The position numbers and the translations under genes are program-made. This document shows positions 12,133 through 21,904 of a stretch of 64,000 bases of DNA, piece after piece. The notes under the pieces were generated by a model that searched no databases, was not told the origin of the DNA, and saw only the letters and a program-made list of their open reading frames with translations. Numbering within the stretch: the stretch's first letter is position 1; the number at the start of each line of letters is the position of its first letter. This stretch comes from Agrypnia vestita (lineage: Eukaryota; Arthropoda; Insecta; Trichoptera; Phryganeidae): assembly GCA_016648135.1 (NCBI GenBank), contig JADDOH010000169.1:1-64000 (forward strand), read 5' to 3'.

Positions 12133-12864
12133 TATTAGGTCCTTACATATGAAATTGGCGTTTAGTATGGGAGGAACATAAGGCCGATTTTTTTAAATTA
12201 TAATATGTTTATTTAATCAAAGTATGTACCATTGCTATCTATGCACTTTTACCATCTCATAGGTAGTTCGATCCCTTTACTAAAAAAACCATTCGGACGG
12301 GAATCAATAAAATCTTTGAAGGCGGTTTGGATTGCCCCATCGGAGTTGAATTTTTTCCTTTGCAAGAAGTTATCCAAATTTCGAAAAAAATGGTAATCTG
12401 TTGGGGCAAGGTCCGGAGAGTACGCTGGATGTCTTAGACATTCCAATTGAAGCTCCTCTAATTTGGTAGCCGTCTGTTGTGCAGTGTGTGGTCTAGCGTT
12501 ATCATGAAGTAGCAGTGGCCTAGAGTGATTAACCAGCCTCGGTTGTTTAGCAGATAGCTTTTCCATCATGGTTTACAGTTGCTGACAATAGACATCTGCC
12601 GTAATCGTCTGGCCAGATTTAAGCCATGTATTCACTAGGGGACAAATTGTCCCTCAACAGCACGCGCGGCATAGAGTCTACGTGACGTTGCAACGTCGTG
12701 CACTGTTCCGCCCACGTCGCGCACAACATAGCGCGGCATTTCTACGTGCCGTGGCAACGTTGCCATGCGCACGGTACCCGAGCGTACTCACTGCAACATT
12801 CCGCGGAGCGTCAGTACCACGTGGTATGTTTACAAGTGAATACGCATGCGCTGTATCTGTCAAG

Positions 12865-12930
12865 ATGACAATGCGGGGAAACGAAATCGTTCTTGAACTC
12901 ATCGAGCTGTATCGATCGAAGATCGCATAG
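12865..12930 (+). pseudogene. MADF-like protein, N-terminal remnant
   Basis: The 21 codons starting at ATG 12,865 read NEIVLELIELYRSK, a good match to the first helix of MADF DNA-binding domains (xLIxLYRSxPCLW), then run into a stop. PIF/Harbinger elements usually carry a second gene for a Myb/MADF-like partner of the transposase. Only the first exon-like bit survives, just before the presumed internal deletion junction near 12,920. Confidence 0.45.
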
Positions 12931-13083
12931 AATGTCCGTCCTTCTTTCTCTTTGCAGTAAATAATTTCGCATTCTCCTCTTTTTTCTCCTCTTACTTTTC
13001 GATAAACTCATTAACATAAACAGATACGCGGCTATCATCATAACCTCATAGGGCGATATATTTCCGCGACGTCTGGAAAACAA
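12915..13083 (-). pseudogene. Harbinger transposase, N-terminal remnant
   Basis: The minus frame from MFSRRRGNISPYEVMM includes an aliphatic stretch, then KSKRRKKRRMRNYLLQRER and DILCDLRS. Insect Harbinger nucleases typically start with an aliphatic helix, a lysine/arginine run, a WV/MRPxLxxR box and a DLR segment. Similarity ends near 12,915, where sequence antisense to the MADF remnant begins. The DDE catalytic domain is absent, so the element would depend on a transposase in trans. Confidence 0.45.
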
Positions 13084-14214
13084 TAATTATTTGCAAAAAG
13101 GACCTTGTTTTTAATAATATTCAATTTACTACAGTAAAACCTCGTTAATTTGAAATTGCGACCCAAAAAAACATTTCGAATTGCGCGGAACCACGTTTTC
13201 GCCAAATGAGATACCGCAGCTGTCAACATAACCTCACCGGATGACATTTCCGCGACAAGATATGCGAGTCCCGGTGTGTACACGTCAAATGACCGCGTCA
13301 TTGTCCCCGAAACATGAGCGTAGATGTTGATGCGACATGCCGAGCGGAATGTTTCGCGATTTGTCCCCTAGTGAATACATGGCTTTAAGAAAGCTGTAGT
13401 GAACGACACCAGCACCAGTCCACCAAACGCTCACAAGTAACTTTTTTGGAGTCAATTTTCGCTTGGAGCATGGTTTGGCTGGTTCGGCAGGGTTCAGCCA
13501 TTGCGATGAGCACTTCCGATTATCGTACAGGATCCACTTTTCATCACAGGTAATGATTCGATTTAAAATCCCTTCATTATTGTGCCGGTTGAGTAATGCA
13601 ACGCAGCAGTCAACGCGCGTTTGTTGATTTGCTTCACTCAATTCGTGAGGTACCCACCTTTCAAGCTTTTTCACCTTACCAATTTGCTTCAAGTGGATTA
13701 AAACAGTTTTATCACTAACACCGCAGCCTGCAGCTAACTCGGATGTGGTTTGCGATGGATCCGCTTCCACAATAGCCTTCAATTCTTCATTATCAACTTT
13801 GGTCTCCGGCCGTCCACGGGGCTTGTTCTGCAGGTCGAAATTTCCAGAACGAAAACGTTGGAACCAAAAACGCACTGTGTTTTCTTTTGCGGCACCGTCG
13901 CCATACACATCATTAATCCTTCGAGCCGTTTCTGCAGCACTGGTGCCACGGTGGAACTCGTACTCGTAAATAACGCGATATTTCAAGTTTTTCATTTTGT
14001 AAACTGAGTGACGCAAAGAAAAAAACAATTGAGGAAAAAACAAATGAATTATAATTTTCAAAACACAAATACATGAGTAGATAGCTGTATAAATTTGGAT
14101 TTGGAATTCCTAACCAAAGAGAAGATATTTGCGATCAAATTTGCCAGTACGGCAAAACGCCAATTTCATATGTAAGGACCTGATATATAAAAGTTACTCA
14201 AATATTAAATAATA

Positions 14215-14705
14215 GTATATACAATATTTCTAAACATCTGTACACCTCGTTAAAAAATAATATACAATTTGATTAATTTTTGAAGCTGGCAATCGAAAAA
14301 CGCAATAGGTACCTACTTGATGCATATTTAAGGCAATCATAATATAGATTATCTAGATGATCCGACGCCGATGCACTTCCGAATTAGACACATTTCCAAC
14401 TGTTTATATCCTATCCTAAAAAATAAACGTCAAAAAATATAAATGTCAAATAAAATATAATTGTCGCATGAAAATAAACATTTCAACGAATCTCGAATTA
14501 AAGTGACCCGAATGTTAAATAATGTAGGTAGTATATTTAATATGTCTACATATTAAATATTATCTAAATGTACTTGACTTAAAAGTATCTGTGTACACCT
14601 CGCTTGAAAAAAAAACGTACGATTTGATTAATTTTTATAGCTCGCAATCGAAAGAACGCATTCATTTATGCAGATTTAGCGCCATCATAATAATATAAGG
14701 ATCAT
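14215..14705. repeat. Local tandem duplication, about 365-bp unit
   Basis: 14,215-14,577 and 14,578-14,705 both contain TGTACACCTCG, GATTTGATTAATTTTT and GCAATCGAAA in the same order; the second unit is cut short near the fold-back at 14,729. Part of the unit (GCAATCATAATATAGAT to ATAAACATTTC, 14,332-14,507) also occurs at 11,222-11,397, on the other side of mariner copy 1. The copies are clearly diverged. Confidence 0.6.
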
Positions 14706-14728
14706 GCATATTCGATGACTCGCACACT

Positions 14729-15257
14729 ATACAGGGTTATTTGTAAAACATTAATAACCTCGCAGGACTATACTCCTGCCTTGATTATGAGTCGAAAATG
14801 TTCAAGCTATTATGACCTGATATATAAATAGTTAAGGAGATATGCGACGTCAAAGTTTCACTTTTTTTCAATATTTCTGATTTATTTTTTGTAAAACGTT
14901 GGACTATCATTACAGTAACTTATATCGAATATGAAAAATTCATTCCCTTTAATACAAGTCAAATAAAAAAATAAAAACCTTCGAATTCCAATTGGAATGT
15001 TTTCAGGGTTTTTATCATTTTATTTAACTTGTATTGAAACGAATAACTTTTTCGTAATCGATATGAGTTACTGTAATGATAGTCCAACATTTTACAAAAA
15101 ATAAGTGAGAAATATTGAAAAAAAATGCAAAATTTGATTTTGCATATCTCCATAACTATTGATAGTAGGTCATAATAGCTACAACATTTTAGACTCATAA
15201 TCAAGGCAGGAATATAGTCCTGCGAGGTTATTAATGTTTTACAAATAACCCTGTATA
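14729..15257. mobile_element. Fold-back family B, reference copy
   Basis: Left end TATACAGGGTTATTTGTAAA; the right end is its reverse complement. The arms are about 250 bp each with few mismatches and meet near 15,000 at CCAATTGG. Arm landmarks in order from the tip are TTAATAACCTCGCAGGACTA, GATTATGAGTC, TTTCAATATTTCTGA and ACTATCATTACAGTAACTTA. No coding capacity. Transcribed, it could form a near-perfect hairpin. Confidence 0.88.
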
Positions 15258-15730
15258 CAACACATTTCTATTTTAATTGCATATCAAGCTTGCACTGGGA
15301 ACTAGGACTTTATTGTGTAACCGCTGGCAGCCATCTTAAACCACCAGATCACGCGAGCCAGATGAAAAATTCGAGAATTCTTGGCAAAAATAAACATCGA
15401 TCTCCTGAACTTATTGCAAAACATTTCCTGTTTACGTTTTACCCTATTTCCGCATGGAAATTGTATAACTGTGAATAACAGTCTAATAAATTCGGTACTT
15501 TCAATTCGGCTTGTTTCGTTCAATTTTGTTGGGCATACATGTGGGCCCGGCACGGTTGTTCAGCCGCTCAGAACTTCAACGAAGTTATTTTGAAAATATT
15601 TATTCCTAATTTTATACAAAATATTTATACGAGATAAAACTTACTCGACAAATATTTGTAGAATGATATACTTAATGCGATAATTCAACATAAATAAGGG
15701 TAGCCTTAACAATATTTTTATATTTTATAG
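15258..15730. other. Spacer between two fold-backs; no gene recognised
   Basis: Frames of 62-83 codons are open on both strands across 15,290-15,593 and overlap each other. Neither matches a family I know. The sequence is less AT-rich than its neighbours and not obviously repeated. Confidence 0.35.
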
Positions 15731-16215
15731 GTACTGGGTTATTCGGAAAACATTAATAACCTCGCAGGACTGTATTTCTGCTCTAATTATGGGTCGAAAG
15801 TGTTGAAAAAGCCACTACCTAATATGAATATTTATAATATTTATGGAGATATGCGACATCAGTTTGCATTTTTTTTTAACAATCATTACAGTAACTTATA
15901 TCGATTACGAAAAATTCATTCGTTTCAATATAAGTTAAATAAAATGAAAAAACCCTGTAGAAATTTATAATATATAACTTTAACTATTATACTGAAACGA
16001 ATGAATTTTTCGTTATCGATATAAGTTATTGTAATGATAGTTCAACGTTTTGTAAAAAATAAGTCAGAAATATTGAAAAAAAATGCAAATTTTTATATTG
16101 TATAACTCCATAACCATTGATAGTAGGTCATGATTGCTTCAACATTTTCGACTCATAATTAAGGCAGGAATATAGTCCTGCGAGGTTATTAATGTTTTCC
16201 GAATAAACTTATACA
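15731..16215. mobile_element. Fold-back family B, second copy in cluster
   Basis: Left end TACTGGGTTATTCGGAAAAC then ATTAATAACCTCGCAGGACT; the right end carries the reverse (TCCTGCGAGGTTATTAATG) and ends GTTTTCCGAATAAACTTATA. Its left arm is shortened compared with 14,729-15,257. Confidence 0.78.
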
Positions 16216-16229
16216 TATATACATACGAG

Positions 16230-16675
16230 TAGGTGTGTTCTGAGAACACAGTTACTGGAATTGTGTGAAGAAGGATGATTAATTTTAAGGTAAATTATAG
16301 AAGTCTCACAGAGATAAAACTATGTATATAAGAAACATGTATGGAATTATTTTTATAGCATAGCCCAGGGCTTACGACCTGTGTGAGCTGGCTTAAGTAG
16401 TCACTCTACAAAATGCAATGTTCACGAATTCCATCGTAAGGACATCCACACATTATCAAATTTTTGAGAGTTATGTGTAAATCTGAAAACCTTTAACTTA
16501 TTTTAAGCGACTATGCTAGAGACATCTGTAGTCTTTTCTCGTGAACTGTAGTATACATAGATTCGCAGCTGGTAATGATACCTCTATATTTTTAAAAAGT
16601 CTTCCATATATGTATATGTTTCTCATATAAATTGTTTTGTTTGTGTGAAACTTCTATAATTTATCTTAATTAGTG
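16230..16675. repeat. Dispersed repeat G, fold-back-like copy
   Basis: Left part: TTCTGAGAACACAGTTACT, then AATTATAGAAGTCTCACAGA and GGGCTTACGACCTGTGTGAG. Right part (16,560-16,675): CTTCCATATATGTATATG, TTTCTCATATAAATTG and CTTCTATAATTTATCTTAAT, an inverted relative of the left. Relatives occur at 18,463, 23,440, 29,395, 55,320, 55,970 and 62,820. No coding capacity; class unknown. Confidence 0.6.
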
Positions 16676-16679
16676 GTAG

Positions 16680-16850
16680 CCTTGTTGATCTATTCCTATT
16701 GGTTATAGCTCTCGTTGAGTGATCCTGTGGTCAGTAGTTCGAGCCCCATTCCAGGAGACCAGAAAGTTAGTCTTAGTTAGCTTAGTATGAAAATAGTATG
16801 AATACTGATGCCACACGTATTTCGTATTACTATTAAAAAAAATTGCTCCG
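16680..16850 (+). mobile_element. tRNA-derived SINE-1, copy 1
   Basis: The head matches the copy at 25,757 (TCTCGTTGAGTGATCC, then B box AGTAGTTCGAGCCC). The body shares AAGTTAGTCTTAGTTAGCTT, GAAAATAGTATGAATACTGA and CACACGTATTTCG and ends in an A-rich run. A second, headless-body fragment follows at 16,851-16,890 (GTGGTCTTGTGGTGGACCCT, an A-box-like start, then poly-T). Confidence 0.68.
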
Positions 16851-17095
16851 TGGTCTTGTGGTGGACCCTCACCTTTTTTTTTTTTTATATTTATTAGAGA
16901 TACTAACAGGATAATGGATAGATGATACTGTAATAATAAAACATTATAAATGAAGACAATGCCCATTATTCCAATTAAAAGTGTCTTCGGCACGCTTTAG
17001 AAACATGTATTTTTACATTTATGTGTATTATATATTTAGTTTTAATGTAGTGTGATCATATAAGAATATGGAAATAACTAATTGATTTAAAGAAT

Positions 17096-17455
17096 CTATA
17101 GGTTTAGCTCATCGTTTAGAAAATGGATGTTGTGTATGAATGAATTTTTGAACGATGATAAGGTATCTGCAAGAATATCAGCATCAATGTTAAGGTCAGC
17201 ACAATACATGTTGTACGTGCGACACAACCTTGTGATGGGACAAAAGTAACCAACATTATTAGTGTGCTGGCTTATTCTAGAGAATTCCGGGTTTCTTATA
17301 CGGGGTTTAACGTGAAAATTTATGTCAGATAGAGAAATCATCACTGAGAATCTTGTGTAGCACAACGCGATCGGATATTTTCCGTCGGGACTCAAGTTTG
17401 TGTATCTTGAAAAAGGCAAGTCGATCTTCATAACAGTGAAAGGTCTTTTGATCAA
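17096..17455 (-). pseudogene. LINE-E-like RT C-terminal fragment
   Basis: A 119-codon minus frame. Its second half, NFHVKPRIRNPEFSRI then FCPITRLCRTYN, ADILADTLSSFKNSF, follows the C-terminal layout of the LINE-E fragment at 5,232 (a NFxVPxxxxRN box, then P-I-xRLCxxYN, then a DIFxxSLxxFK box). No RT palm is present, so it is a truncated dead copy. The match is by pattern and is weaker than for the other LINE calls. Just beyond it at 17,045-17,075 is a plus-strand scrap (AATGTAGTGTGATCATATAA) identical to the LINE-D tail at 33,330. Confidence 0.45.
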
Positions 17456-17524
17456 GTGGTAATGGGTTTAAGTTCGTTCCAGAAGACTATTTTACAAGTT
17501 AGTTCTATTTTCATAGCGCGAACG

Positions 17525-17690
17525 TTTAGAATCTAACTAACATCACGCCGTTTCTCAGAGGGATATGCAGAGAAAATAGAATGCCGCAGTCGTCTGTCCT
17601 GGTGCATAATTTTTGCCACAACCACTTTCACGCATCTTTTCATTCGCGCTCTTCGGTTGTTGAAGCTATTAACAGGGTCATCATTTACAA
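17525..17690 (-). pseudogene. LINE-A 3' end fragment
   Basis: Minus strand: begins at the family terminus (CATCACGCCGTTTCTCAGAG on the plus strand) and contains the CGCTCTTCGGTTGTTGAAGC block that encodes the NNRRACMRR segment in other copies. The frame is decayed. Only about 160 bp remain. Confidence 0.65.
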
Positions 17691-18036
17691 ATTGAATAAA
17701 TTCTCTTCACCATCCTTTCCTAACTTAAGAGTAAAATACATAATTCTCTATGTACAAATGACCAACACCAAGACATTACGCTACACTAGCTGGCGCTATT
17801 TTCACAGCTTTAACTCGCGGCCGAAACGACGCTAACGAAGCTATCGTTACTTTACGACGTAGTTTACTCGTGAATATAAATATCCACGGAGAGATCCGTA
17901 CTTAGTATTAGCCTATAAGCGCAAAACTGGAATAGTGGATATCATGGATCGTGTAGCGAAGCTAAAATAGTAATGGGCAGGGCATGTTGTAAGGCAGGAT
18001 GCTATAAGATTGACTGAAGTGGAGAAGTTCACACCC
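17691..18036. other. Intergenic; no feature recognised
   Basis: Moderate AT content, no repeat or open frame I can assign. Confidence 0.35.
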
Positions 18037-18462
18037 AAAAAAGTAACCCATAAAAACCAAGTTTTTATTATACTCCCTTTCTCATTTACTAGTTGAAACA
18101 TTTTTTTTCGCTTAACCTACGCGTTAGGCTTCGGTCGGGCGACGCTACGAAAGGGAGTAATAAAAAATTTCCAAAAATCCAAAATTATACTATAATCAGG
18201 TTTCGCGTCTACCAGACGCGTTGAAATATTTTCATACAACTTAATAAATTGTATGAAAAAAACATTAAAAATTTGAAAAATCCAAAAATTTATAAATTTT
18301 TTTAACGAAAATTTGATAGATCTTCTTGATCGTCGCCACGAGTCTGCTTGCAAAGTTTCAGCTCGATTGGATCACGGGAAAAGGGTTTAAAATGGATCCA
18401 AAGTTTTTTCGTCAGACAAGAAGACAAGCAGATGCCACGAGTTATAATATAAAGGGAGTTAA
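18037..18462. mobile_element. Repeat family A, copy 2 (rearranged)
   Basis: The start (AAGTAACCCATAAAAACCAA, TTATTATACTCCCTTTCTC) and end (CAAGCAGATGCCACGAGTTA then AAAGGGAGTTAAAAG) match copies 1 and 3. A second inverted terminus (GAAAGGGAGTAATAAAAA) lies inside at 18,150-18,167, so the left 110 bp forms its own small terminal pair; the middle is partly replaced. Confidence 0.65.
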
Positions 18463-18990
18463 AAGACTTCCATACCTACGTTCCCATTTAAAAAATAGCT
18501 TCGTCTCTATGAAACATCTATAATATATCTTGATTGATGTCCCCCTGGGGATAAAATCCAGTATTGTGTTCTTGAAAATTTTGGACATATTAAAAATATT
18601 CTAGTTACAGGTTGTCAAAATTAGTTTATTTTTAAGTAAAATTTATTTTTATTAATGATTTTCACCCTAATTTCGGCCCGATTTTTTGCCTCTCGCTGAA
18701 GAAACACTGGGAATTGTTGTTTTGACGCTCTATTGTATGGGCCCCCGGGCGGTCGCTTGATTGCCCCCAACCTCCCGGCGCGACCCTCGTCTATCCGTGG
18801 ATTTAATTGTCACTTGGCCAATTGATAAACCTTTTTTCTGCCGTTTCGTGCGCTGGCTGTGTGCGTACGCTGTACAATGTTTTTTGTCGATTTACGCCAA
18901 ACTCTCAACTATACGGGTGCGGATTATTCGATTTATGACCGTCCGTGTTTTTTTTTGGAAACTGTAAAATAAACTATTTATAAAATGCAA
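18463..18990. other. Repeat G scrap, then GC-richer island
   Basis: 18,463-18,560 (GACTTCCATACCTACG, ATAGCTTCGTCTCTATGA) is part of repeat G. 18,660-18,965 is GC-richer unique DNA (GGGCCCCCGGGCGGTCGCTT). No gene recognised; a 68-codon frame here is unsupported. Confidence 0.4.
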
Positions 18991-19009
18991 TGGAAACGAA
19001 ATGAAATCC

Positions 19010-19215
19010 CTCAGACGTAGGCGTCTCAAATCCATATATGATAAGAGTAAAGAATGGAGATATTAGGAATGAACGTGAAGCTGATCTTAGCATAATTAAT
19101 AGAATTAAAAATGGGTCACTCAGGTGTTTTGGTCATGTTGAGTGAATGAATGAGGAAATAATGGTAAGAAAGATATATAACGCAAGTGTTAACGGTGTCA
19201 GAAAGAGCTGCCGGC
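19010..19215 (+). pseudogene. LINE-A RT C-terminal fragment
   Basis: The plus frame reads RNEREADLSIINRIKNG, CFGHVE, a stop, MNEEIMVRKIYNAS: the WFGHVERMNEERxVKKIY block of LINE-A. The 3' end is replaced near 19,215 by unrelated sequence. Stop codon and substitutions show it is dead. Confidence 0.65.
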
Positions 19216-19734
19216 GTTACCTGGTGAATTATGTGATAAAGTACTGTGCAAAATTTCAAAATGATCGGTCCAGTAGATCTTGACTTCAAAAATGACAAAT
19301 TTCTGACAAACGCTTCAAAGTTTTGCACACCATAAAATTCAAAATAAAACTCGATAATTATTTTATACTTACACATAGTCGTCGATGCCAGGTCCATACA
19401 ACAAAGAGTTTTCATCAAGAACATCTAGAGCATCTTTTTGTCTCAAAACTCTTCCAATACAATAGCGCATATGGTAATCATCAGGTAAGCGCATTCCTCA
19501 GATGCCCGAGCAGGTATAGAAAATCAGTCTGAGCATCGCTCAAATGTTCATAACTTCGTCAATTTTGCTCCGATAGACTTGAAATTTTGACACTACATTC
19601 TTGCAATATTATACATTCATTCAAAAAAATATAAATAAAATACAAAAAAATAAATTAAATACCTTAACCCCACCCTTAATACAAGTCAAATAAAATAATT
19701 CCTATTCCATGTTTTCCATTTTAATTCCATCCAA
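19216..19734. other. Intergenic; no feature recognised
   Basis: Frames of about 100 codons (minus) and 69 codons (plus) overlap here without recognisable motifs. A short string (CTGTGCAAAATTT) also occurs near 57,700, hinting at an unidentified old repeat. Confidence 0.3.
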
Positions 19735-19985
19735 TGTTTTTATTATTTTATTAAACATGTATTGAAACGAATGAATTTTTCTTAACCGCTATAAGTTACT
19801 GTAAGGATAGTTCAAAGTTTTGTAAAAAATAAGTCAGAAATATTGTGAAAAATTCAAAATTTGATATTGCGTAACTCAATAACTATTGATATTGGGCCAC
19901 GGTTGCTTGAAAATTTTTGACTCATAATCAAGACAGGAATCTACTTTTTAAGCATTGTGGACTACTTCTGTTACTCTCTGTATAA
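19735..19985 (+). mobile_element. Fold-back family B, right half
   Basis: Contains ATTGAAACGAATGAATTTTT, TAAGTTACTGTAAGGATAG, GACTCATAATCAAGACAGGA and ends GTGGACTACTTCTGTTACTC then TGTATAAG. Left arm absent. Confidence 0.7.
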
Positions 19986-21900
19986 GTTACTCCTATCTAA
20001 TTAAATCAAATTTGTAAACTTTGCTGTCTAAACGCGGAGTTTTCTAGTGAGATTACACCATAAATGAATTTATTTTATGTAGAGAATTGAAATAAATAAA
20101 AGAATCGCAAATTAGTAAATTCAATTCAGGAATTTTTTTATTTTTATTTTTTATTTTTTTTCGTTACATTTTATAGTATTTAGTCCCACAAAACGACTAA
20201 AAAGACGTTCGTCTGTAGGTTCATTTTTACAATTGTAAGTTACACTATTACAAAATATTATTCACTTTATAAACTGCATAAGATATAAAAAACGAAAAAA
20301 ATTAAGCACAAAAAACAACATAAAATAAATTTTCAGTACAAAGTTAAAAATTTTAAGCAAATTAAGAAAAGAGCAATAAATAAAGAAAATAGCAAATTAA
20401 AAATATAAATAGCAAAAATTAAGGAAAAAGAAAGAGAAATATATATAAATATTAACATCACTAATTGTTGTAAGTCATTATCATAATAAAACACTTCTAG
20501 TTCTAGATTAACAAGATAACAAATAGTGGTTCTCGGCGGGATATAATTTTGATCAATTCCTCAGATTGCTGCTCAATGGTCACGTAATTTCTGCAAGCTT
20601 TCTGTGTAGACATACTGGTGTAGACAAAAGTCCACAAAAATTGAATACCATCGGTCGCACCGGTTTCCGGAACCATAAAATGAAGAGTTTTATAATGGAG
20701 TGTCCATATTTTAGTTTATTGAAGTTATACTTCTTTTGTAACGGAAATTGCGCAGGCAGCATGTTGCAGAAATGCGAGACCAAGAAGTTAGTTGGTAAAG
20801 TGAAATTTCAGTATGCAACGAAATGTTCACCAGAAGTTAGCCGTCAAAGAGTGTAAAATGTGTATATTACTATATTGTTTATGATTGTTGTGCAACTCTC
20901 AAAAACTTATTTACTTGAAATTAATGTAATATAAATATTGTATTATCGACCATCTTGAATCGGGTACCAATCATAAAATTAAAAATGTTCTTAGAATTAC
21001 GTTTTTAGCTGTATAATGGCAAAAAGCGGCTTCTCGTACAGATTTCTATATTTCATGTTATTGTCGATGTTTGACTGTGTTCAGCTGCATTTGACTGATT
21101 GTCAATCAGTTAGTAAACATCCACTGGTAATTCTTGGCATCAGCTTTTTAATAATGGAGACGAAGACATCAATTGTGTAACTTCAGAGGAAGTCGCTATG
21201 GTCGTGGTAATGTCTATTTTTACATTTGTATAGTTTTTGCTTTAATATTTTAGTGAGTGGTTTTGATGAATGCCAAAGATGTATAACTTCTATCGCGTAT
21301 ACATAAGTACACACACACACACACTTTTTTGTACATCTCCATTCCTCCTGTAATCCCGATCCCGGATAATCGGGAGCCTGGCGTGCCCCACAAGAACAGG
21401 TCCGTCGCTTTCTGTCTGACCTAATTGCAAAGTGGCCAGCGGCTGTCGCGTCCTATTTTGGATTTAATTTTCAAGTTTTAAATTGTTATGTCAAAGCCGT
21501 TTAATTTATTGTTTTATACAGGAACTAGCTTTCCTGCCGGCTTCATCCGTGAATCGGATATGTACATATTTAGTTTGTAATCTTTTATGTTTCACTGAAG
21601 AAAAAACTGACGCTCGCAACATCGTAAATAATAATTTATTCAAAGCGAGTCCCGATACTTTCGAATTATTTTTTAAATTGTGTCTTTTTTGTGTCGAGGC
21701 TTTTTAAATGTTTCTTTTTTTAAAATCTTTTTTTGAACTATTAAAAAACTATGGATCCAACAAAACAACGTCTTGGATTGAGAAAATCTTACATTTGTTT
21801 TCCAGTGCAAATAAACGATTTGGAGAAAAGGGTGTTTTTTTTTCATAATCTAAATTTGTTACCTTAGGAAAATATGAGATGTAATGGGACATTCATATCA
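19986..21900. other. Intergenic; AT-rich, old repeat scraps
   Basis: 20,130-20,170 is a T-rich run like a reversed LINE tail. A 96-codon plus frame at 20,566-20,856 has no family match. 21,308-21,326 is a short (CA)n run. 21,525-21,560 (ACTAGCTTTCCTGCCGGCTT) resembles the end of a common insect repeat. No gene supported. Confidence 0.35.
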
Positions 21901-21904
21901 TAGT

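Larger units (their letters stand above)
12622..13384. mobile_element. PIF/Harbinger-like deletion derivative in mariner copy 1
   Basis: Inverted termini AGCCATGTATTCACTAGGGG, continuing to about 26 bp at both ends. A TTA duplication (12,619-12,621 and 13,385-13,387) is the classic PIF/Harbinger target; a 4-5 bp TTAA or TTTAA duplication is a possible alternative reading. The plus strand carries the start of a MADF-like domain (NEIVLELIELYRSK, 12,865-12,930). The minus strand from 13,083 carries YEVMMIAAYLFML, KRRKKRRMRNYLLQRER and DILCDLRS, which resemble the start of Harbinger nuclease proteins. The middle of both genes is missing. The interior also has a short direct duplication (ACATAACCTCACCGGATGA and a relative near 13,040). 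Confidence 0.7.
12213..13995 (-). pseudogene. Mariner transposase, broken by insertion and stops
   Basis: DD34D mariner transposase, the enzyme that binds the element's inverted ends and moves it by cut and paste. Start taken at MKNLKYRVIY (13,995), as in copies 2 and 3. The N-terminal helix-turn-helix region, the WVPHEL linker and the first catalytic Asp (TCDEKW) are upstream of the insertion; the second and third Asp (HDNARPH, YSPDLAPTD) are downstream. Besides the 763-bp interruption there are two Gln-to-stop (TAA) changes, at 12,573-12,575 and just after LPMRW, and a 3-base deletion removing one residue of the GIDELP segment. Not functional. Confidence 0.93.
12135..14183 (-). mobile_element. 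Mariner transposon copy 1, split by a nested insertion
   Basis: Inverted termini begin TTAGGTCCTTACATATGAAA and are about 29 bp long. TA target duplications are at 12,133-12,134 and 14,184-14,185. The total is 2,049 bp; removing the 763-bp insertion (12,622-13,384) plus its 3-bp duplication leaves about 1,283 bp, the size of copies 2 and 3. The transposase lies on the minus strand, as in the other two copies. The right terminus ends GGACCTGA where the others have GGACCTAA. Confidence 0.93.

Noticed and set aside
13745..14007. Plus-strand frames repeated at 34,268 and 47,179
   Set aside because: Antisense shadows of the mariner transposase.
20566..20856. 96-codon frame as a host gene
   Set aside because: No domain, no splice signals of note, and a comparable frame is open on the other strand.
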